Source: Crambe crambe (lineage: Eukaryota > Porifera > Demospongiae > Poecilosclerida > Crambeidae). From it: DNA of 64,000 nt. Each line of letters starts with the position of its first letter. Within the stretch, counting starts at the first letter, position 1. The DNA lies in contig OZ004591.1 of assembly GCA_963924555.1 (NCBI GenBank), forward strand, positions 4,650,001-4,714,000, read 5' to 3'. This document shows, piece after piece, positions 57,520 to 64,000 of the stretch. The notes under the pieces are model-generated. The model was not told the origin of the DNA, did not search any database, and was given only the letters and a program-made list of their open reading frames with translations. Made by a program: the position numbers and the translations under genes.

Positions 57520-59440
57520 AGGCAAAATTTGTGCTTTGTGGTAAGCATTACAGCTTTCTATGTATGCAGCTGCCTGCCACTTAACTCAATAGCAAAGATT
57601 TGAAGCACACAAATGAATTAGAGCCATTAGAGCCTATCAGCTCTAAAAGCTATTGGAATAATGCTTGCTTGCTCACTGACATTGCCCTGATAATAACATC
57701 ACAAGCTATTTAGCCTACGTACATACATGGCACTTGAACTCACAATGGTACACTTATACTTTCAATATTATCTATTAAACATTTAATGACTCTGTCTCTC
57801 CCAACCATTTCTATTATGGACCCTATAACAACTGTTATACTAGTTTTGATTAATTTACCATATACAGTCTATGAATACTTTGAAAAGTATAATTTAAGGA
57901 TTTAAAAACTAATTAGCATTCGGTTTTCATGTGTATAGTTGTAATTATGTGGCCTTAAAGGCTGGATCTCAATTGGCTAACAGAAATGTGGTGCCATTCA
58001 CTGTAGAAATATCAATACTTTCCTTGGAACAGTATTAGTTTCCATTCCACCATTATTTTTACTCAAGTTGTGTCAGAATATGATTTGCAGTGATTTTATC
58101 TATCTATATTTTTTGTCAAGCCTTCTGGAAGTATTTCTTTTTATGCCTTTGGGCATGTGATACATATTGAAGGAATTGTTCGCTACTTATTTCTCAGCAG
58201 TGGTTTGTTGTCTCCCCTGGTAGTTGTGGTCTCTCTCCCTCTTTACCTCTTTTTGCTTCGTCCATTCATTACATATCACATTCCAGGGTTGCTGAAGACT
58301 ATACTGAAAAGGATAGGAGTAGGGCTGCTTCTGATCATACTATCTCTTCTTTATGCCCTTGCTATGGATGTAATCGTACATGAGCAATCAGTTTTATGCT
58401 CCAAATTGCACCATACATAATTATAGTCAATGAATCAATTTCCTATTGGGCCACATTTGTATCTAAATGTCATTTCTCAGCATGTACTTTCTGCACTGTA
58501 CAACATGCTTATTGATATTGCAGTGTTCCGAGTTCATTGCTTCCCAAAGTCCTTACTCCATGAAGGGGCTGTTGATTGGTGTACTCTTTTCCTCAAGAAT
58601 ACTAGCACGGGATCTTGGTGTTATTATGTTACCATTTTCAACCTATAGCTACTCCTTGAGCTGTGGGTCTAGCTTTAATATTTCTGTGGCTAATTGATTG
58701 GGTTTTGGTATTATAATAGTGAATGACACCTCTTGGAAGACTACTACCTCTAGCCTTGTACCCAGGCCCGCTTTTTTCGCGGGGCGGTGGAAAAGCGAAG
58801 GGCCTGGTATAAGTTGCATGCGCTTAATTAAACACGAAATAATACATCCACGATGAATGATGTAATCATAAGAACGTATGTAGCACGTGCACATTCAATC
58901 AGTGCAGCTTAAAGCTAGCTAGCTTGCTAGCTAGATCTGGTTCCAGACCTTATCCACATCAGTGAAAATAAACTAAGACACAACAAGAACAGCACTATCC
59001 CTCTCAAGCCAAGCTTATGGTAAAAAACAAAAGGTAAGACATGATACTTTGATAGCAGTGACTCTTCTCGTCTAACCAGTTGGTAGCGAACACAAACAAA
59101 TAACTTCTTTCATAAACAGCTTGCACAGAAAGCTTTTGGGAGTAAGGTAAGTTGAATCTAGCGCAGAAAGATAGAAGCTAGCTGCTCTCAAAATTACGAT
59201 GATGTAATGTCTATTACAATACGTGTAACGGACATGCCCGAAAGTATAACATGGAGCGCATGCGCATGCAATTTATACCAGGCCCTTCGCTTTTCCACCA
59301 CCCCACGAAAAAGCGGGCCTGGGTACGAAGCTAAGCTACCTCTTGAGCTGTGGATCTGGCTTTTATATCGTGCACTATCATTTCTATTGTGTATGTTTGG
59401 GTGGCTAAGCATCAAGCAAGAGAGGAACCATCTTTCATAG
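57520..59440 (+). pseudogene. Decayed POT-like transporter copies, interrupted by a MITE
   Basis: Segments parallel to the intact-looking gene at 59619 are visible: 57960-58100 (GGCTGGATCTC ... CATTCACTGTAG), 58130-58410 ([20 protein letters not shown]), 58480-58680 (tail with QSPYSMKG coding), and again 58690-58751 plus 59344-59440 (a second copy of the tail, split by the hAT-like MITE). Frames are broken throughout and the order suggests two truncated copies joined. The left part (57520-57690) also matches 62270-62400, outside the coding region. It lies after the last DOCK exon seen. Confidence 0.85.
58752..59335. mobile_element. hAT-like MITE with 8-bp target duplication
   Basis: The element is flanked by CTACCTCT on both sides (58744-58751 and 59336-59343). 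Its inverted ends share GTACCCAGGCCCGC, extending to GGTGGAAAAGCGAAGGGCCT GGTATAA with few differences. It is 584 bp and non-coding. An 8-bp duplication is typical of hAT elements. The insertion splits a transporter pseudogene tail. Confidence 0.82.
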
Positions 59441-59618
59441 GTCGAATTTATCCATGCGGTTTATGATAATTGTAGTTAGTCCAGATCGTGTTATTATGTG
59501 TTGAAAGTAAATGTTTCACTTCAATTAGATTAATTTCATGACTGGTTTCCATTTATTACTGGCCCTAGCTTCATAAGCAGTCAGCACTAGTTTAAAAGTC
59601 ATCAGATATGCTATTACA

Positions 59619-61393
59619 ATGGACGGGCAAGTCATTGAACAGTCACCACTCTTACAAGTTGCAGCTACCTCTGTTTGTAAGTCAACTCATACCTACAACT
59701 TCTTTAAAATTGGCTGCATTAAGTCAAAATCTGCAATAGTGGTACTTTTTTGGACTTTTTCGGCATCGATAGTTTATAGCAAACTTAAACCAATGGATTC
59801 AGTGATGATTTCATCACAAATAATGAAACAGAATTATATTATTCTAATAAGTGTGTGTATGGTTTTTTTCCTTGGTGTTATGCTCATCTCACCCATGGCT
59901 GGGTTTCTAGCTGATATCAAATTTGGTCGCTACAAGACTCTGCGATGTAGTTCTTATATCACACTTGCAGTCATAAGTTTTCTTTCGATATCTTTCATTG
60001 TGTATGTGGTTATTATTACGACTCGTATCCCAAGAGACCCTTTTATCTGTATTGCCCTTTTAACTGCGGGTGTGCTTATGACAAATTCCATTGTATTGAG
60101 TACTAATGCTATCAACTTTGGCATGGACCAGCTCCATGACTCATCAACTCAAGAATCTATTTTCTTTGTGCACTGGTATGTGTGGCTTAACTGTCTAAGT
60201 GTTCTTGTAACGGGAATCCCATGGAGTCTTTTCTTCTATGATACTTGGTATGTAGACTATGTGGATGCATTCAGAATCGTCAGTTTTTCTCTGTATATAT
60301 TGATTTCTGGTGTCATTGTATTCCTCCTTATTCTCTCTCTGTGTGTGGTTCGTCACAAACAAAGGTGGTTCTTGATAGAGTCTAGTGGTAGACTCAATCC
60401 TTACAAACTGGTGTACAGAGTTGTCAAGTTTGCCTGGCACCACAAGATCCCTGTTCGTCGCAGTGCCTTCACCTACTGTGAGGATGAGTGGCCTTCAAGA
60501 CTGGATCTCGGCAAACAGAAATATGGTGGACCATTCACTGTAGAGCAGGTCGAAGATGTCAAAGCTTTCCTTGGAATCTTGAAAGTATTGGTTTCCATTG
60601 TGCCAATATCCATGTTGCAAATTGTATCACAGTCAACTCTTCCTCGATATGCAATGCACCGTAATTTTTTCTTCAAGCCTCCTGGAAATACTTCTTTCCC
60701 TTATGGACATATGATACGTATTGAAGGAATTGTTCACTACCTATTTCTCAGCAGTGGTTTGTTGTCTCCCCTGCTAGTTGTGGTCTCTCTCCCTCTTCAT
60801 CTCTTTTTGCTTCGTCCATTCATTACATATCACACTCCAGGTTTGCTGAAGTCTATCTTGAAAAGGATAGGAGTAGGGCTGCTTTTGATCATACTATCTC
60901 TTCTTTGTGCCCTTGCTATGGATGTGGTCATACATGAAAGAAACAGCAATCAGTTGTGCATATTTTCTCCAAATTACACGATACATATCTTCAATGGGTC
61001 TACTTCATACAGACCGTGTTTGTACCAAAATGTGTACTTCTTCATTTCTCAGCATGTGCTTTCTGCACTGTACAAATGCTTATTGACATTGCAGTGTTTG
61101 AGTTCATCGCTTCCCAAAGTCCTTACTCCATGAAGGGCCTGTTGATTGGTGTACTCTTTTCCTCAAGAATACTTGCACGGGCTCTTGGTATTATTATAGG
61201 GGTACCTTTTTGGACTTCCTGGAAGACTAGCTACCCTTTGAGCTGTGGGTCTGGCTTTTATATCACTAATATTTCTATAGGAGTGATAACTTTAATAGTG
61301 TATGTTTTGGTGGCTAAGAATTACAAGCATCGAACAAGAGATGAACCATCTTTTATACGTCAATATGCTGAAGAGTATTACTCTAACATCTGA
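59619..61393 (+). CDS. POT/PTR2 (SLC15)-like proton-coupled transporter, one frameshift
   Basis: A single-exon reading frame of about 591 codons if one base is missing near 61075. The first frame (59619 to about 61075) and the second (to 61393) continue each other. A paralogous fragment at 58500 has TACAACATGC where this copy has TACAAATGC. Multiple hydrophobic segments are present. Family marks are PMAGFLADIKFGRYKTL (the GG-x-x-AD-x-x-x-GRY region after TM2), NAINFGMDQ, and EFIASQSPYSMKGLLIG near TM10. It would be a plasma- or lysosomal-membrane peptide or histidine carrier; the substrate is unknown. The C-terminus KHRTRDEPSFIRQYAEEYYSNI looks complete. The frameshift may be a real inactivating deletion or an assembly error. 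Tandem relics lie on both sides. Confidence 0.78.
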
Positions 61394-61554
61394 AACGAAA
61401 GATGATTAATTGTAGCAGCTTTATCATTTTTGGATTTACTCCCTTGCCATATTTTTGATAGCATAATATATATGTGTTTAGGGATTAAATTGTTGTAATG
61501 ACTGAAATATTTTACAGTAGGAGGGAGGGAGGGAGGATGGTATTGTCACAATAA

Positions 61555-62000
61555 ATCTGCAGTAGTAAATAAATGAACGGATTCTTAACAAAATTGCAAT
61601 ATTGAATGTCAAAGTGTATGGGAAAACTTACAAGCAGTAGAGAGAAAACAGATCCGCAAGTGCAGGATATACAGTATAAAGCTAGCGTTACCCATCCCTA
61701 TAGCTCTGAAAGCTACAAAGACTATCCACTAAATTGAATTAGCTGGTTATAGTGATGGTGGATATATCATGAGACCAATGAAGACTGTGTCTGAGAAGAT
61801 TTGCTGTGTTATTTTTAGTAATGTTCATTTGAGGACTAGATACCCTCTGGTTATGGGTCACTATAGAGAAGAAACTTTGCAGAAGAAAGGGTAATGATTG
61901 TCACTGTTGCTGGTACTCAATATGTACACATTGCACATCAAGCTAAATGTAGACTGCTAGCATGACTGAACTCTGTTTTCAAGCAATTAGAAGATGGCAT
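61555..62000. repeat. Relic of the 7639-8449 MITE family
   Basis: TATGGGAAAACTTACAAGC, AGAGAGAAAACAG, TTACCCAT and GACCAATGAAGACTGTGTCT occur in the same order as at 7748-7985. The termini are lost. 62140-62162 (TGAAATGAAAAAAATGTAGG) also resembles 48445-48466. No gene seen between 61394 and 62264. Confidence 0.7.
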
Positions 62001-62264
62001 GTATTTTTCGGATCATTCATGATAATAGTAAGTACTGAGATGGCAAGAATGAAGTGCTTGTAAGAGCAGAAACGTTTCAATTTATTTTTCTACTTGGTGT
62101 GTAAATATTTTTACAAGTGAAATAAAAATATTTCTGTGAAATGAAAAAAATGTAGGGATGAAGGAAGGCAGCTACTTGCCTGATTAACTCATGAATTATT
62201 CAAAACACTTGACCTAATTAATTCAGCAAGCAAATGCAGCTCAGTCATGCATGGCTTGATCTAT

Positions 62265-63110
62265 ATATGTGCTTTGTGGTAAGCATTAAGCTTTTACATA
62301 TGTTATGCAGCTGCCTGCCACTTACATAACTCAACAGCAAAGATTGAAGCGCAAATGATTTAGAGCCTATCTGCTCTAAATGCCATAGGAATGCTTGCTT
62401 GCTGTCAAATATTGTACATTATCAATGTGTTTCGTTTAAGGTGTATAAATAAACCTCATTTTGCTTATCAACTTCATAGCTATGTATTTCCCTCAATAAG
62501 TTGTGTACACACCTGAAACAGTCAAAGAATAAAGTGGTAATAAACAGGTAGGTGGGGTGGAAGCTTCTACCCCAAACACTCCAGCTTCTATCCCAAAATT
62601 TTCAGTCTAGTTTCTTGCTGAGCAATAATGCCATATTAATTATTGACCACAGCTGCTATATAGCAAGCTGTTGAATTCAATCTCACACGAGACAGGCAGC
62701 TGTTCCATTCAGGTAGTAGCTAGCTAGCTATTAGCAATTTCTTTGGAAAGGACAAGTTTGTCATCAGAACACTCATTGCTAAAAGAGTTTGTTCTGATAT
62801 CCATGACCTGATGTCTACAAGTTTCGATGTTTTCATGAGTATAGCTAATGTCAAATATTGCTAGACAATTGTAGCATGTTCATTATGCATGCACAGGACA
62901 CTACTAATTTATACATATACCCACCATGAGTAGAGAGTTCAGCTTGCTTGCTCGCTGAAATATACCTCTAGTTATCTGCATACAAATTGCATGATGAGAT
63001 ATGAATTGCATTCAGTGTTAAAACCGGTTTCATGTGTGTAGTGTAATTTCAAGGCTGGATCTCGGCAAACAGTAATGTGGTGGACCATTCACTGTTTGTT
63101 GTAGTTATGA
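62265..63110 (+). pseudogene. Third, very decayed transporter-locus copy
   Basis: 62265-62400 matches 57530-57680 (GTGCTTTGTGGTAAGCATTA, GCAGCTGCCTGCCACTTA). 63050-63098 matches the coding word region CTGGATCTCGGCAAACAG ... GGACCATTCACTGT of the full gene. No open frame survives. Confidence 0.75.
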
Positions 63111-63289
63111 TTTGTGACGTCATCAGCAACTTACAGAATTGAGTATACCAAAAGAATCAGTTCTGTCTTGTGTCTCTATAATTATCTATTTCGATAAGTT
63201 GTAGGCTGTTCTGACCTGCTGCACTGATAGTTGGTAACAATAAAGGCTACTATCTAAATTATAATGTATATATTATATATGTACATTAT

Positions 63290-64000
63290 AATTATGTGAG
63301 GCAGTTATCAGAGTTCTGTGATTATGGTGAAACACTGGACCAGATGCTGAGAGACAGGTTGGTCTGCGGGGTACTAGATGGGAAAATCCAGAGGAGATTG
63401 TTGGCTGAACCGGACTTGACATTAGCTACTGCTTTGTGTCTGTCGCAGTCCATGGTGACAGCTAAGAAGGACACCCAACTGCTGAAAAGAGGACGGAAAG
63501 GTCAAGAACCCCACAGCTCACTACTTTAAAGTGAGAGCCATAATCAAAGGAAGCCCAGTGTTTGTAGTCCTAACCCCCAGAAGGTTGTTTGCTATTGATA
63601 TGGTGAGATCGCTCATCACAACTGTTCATGACAAGTGTGAACTCATCTGGTCAAGACATTAAAATAGAGCATCTGTCGAGGAAACTTACCATGTCCTCGT
63701 GAGTGCAGGTTGCAACTTACCCCTGGAGGATTCCAACATGTTATAATATTAAAGACTTATACGGGTGAGTCTCTACCATTACTGGGTAGGATTCTGGTGA
63801 ATGTTCAGGAAGCACAGCTTCCCATACTTGTAGTTCAAGGGAAAGGCCCGAGTCTCATAGGCCGGGTTTGGTTGGCCTAGTTGCAATTGGACTGGGGCAA
63901 TGTGAACCAGATCACTAACTGTAATACATTGACTGACGAGCACTCCTCTGTGTTCAGTTAGGAGTTGGGTACCCTCAAAGGCATGAAAGCCAAAATTCAC
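63290..64000 (+). mobile_element. Decayed Ty3/Gypsy retrotransposon, gag to start of pol
   Basis: 63296-63529 encodes a Gag-like stretch (RQLSEFCDYGETLDQMLRDR, then LLAEPDLTLATAL). From about 63756 a frame reads through the protease/reverse-transcriptase junction with TYTGESLPLLG, VVQGKGPSLIGR, then WLA, LQLDWG and ELGTLKGMKAKIH, which are typical of Ty3/Gypsy. Two stop codons interrupt this frame (near 63879 and 63959), and the protease active-site motif is not seen. The element runs out of the window. Confidence 0.82.

Overview
The window looks like nuclear DNA of an invertebrate animal, most likely a demosponge. The reasons are short spliced introns, an AT-rich background full of AGCTAGCTATA-type words, animal-specific domains (DED, TRAF/MATH-like, fibrinogen C-terminal, DOCK) and many small foldback repeats. 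The species is inferred, not shown. All gene models were built by hand from exon reading frames and GT/AG splice sites. No RNA-seq or database search was available.

Layout. (1) 1-3.8 kb and 13.0-16.7 kb are two copies of a segmental duplication. Each holds an intact seven-exon gene for a kelch / coiled-coil / TKL-type kinase, followed by a death-effector-domain (DED) exon. (2) Between the copies lies an 8,875-bp Ginger1-type DNA transposon (4078-12952). It has TGTCA/TGACA ends and a CCGG target-site duplication. Its 12-exon transposase (integrase + Ulp1 protease + PHD finger) is stopped by a single nonsense codon. A second, nonautonomous Ginger-like element with its own CCGG duplication is nested in its 5' part, and a TA-flanked MITE sits in one of its introns. 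(3) At 16.3-24.5 kb there are two neighbouring genes, both reading N-terminal DED, linker, C-terminal TRAF/MATH-like domain. (4) On the minus strand at 25.3-32.9 kb there is a complete six-exon gene for a 648-aa protein with a C-terminal carboxylate-clamp TPR. (5) Head-to-head with it, 341 bp away, starts a DOCK9/10/11 (zizimin)-like gene. Thirty-four exons (33.2-57.3 kb, 1,121 codons) cover the N-terminus, PH domain and DHR-1. The catalytic DHR-2 region is not in the window. (6) Antisense inside one DOCK intron sit two fibrinogen-related secreted lectin genes and a relic of a third. (7) At 57.5-63.1 kb there is a proton/peptide-transporter (POT/SLC15-like) gene with one frameshift, flanked by decayed copies. 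A fragment of the same family forms most of another DOCK intron. (8) The window ends in a decayed Ty3/Gypsy retrotransposon.

Function. The kelch-kinase genes and the DED-MATH genes sit side by side. The families suggest death-receptor/TRAF-like innate or stress signalling, but a shared pathway is inferred only from adjacency. The fibrinogen-related genes are probable secreted recognition proteins. The DOCK gene would act in Rho/Cdc42 GTPase control and is unrelated to its nested guests. The best candidates for something undescribed are the DED-MATH pair beside duplicated kelch kinases, the near-complete intron-rich Ginger1 element with its nested relative, and a DOCK intron built from transporter-gene sequence.
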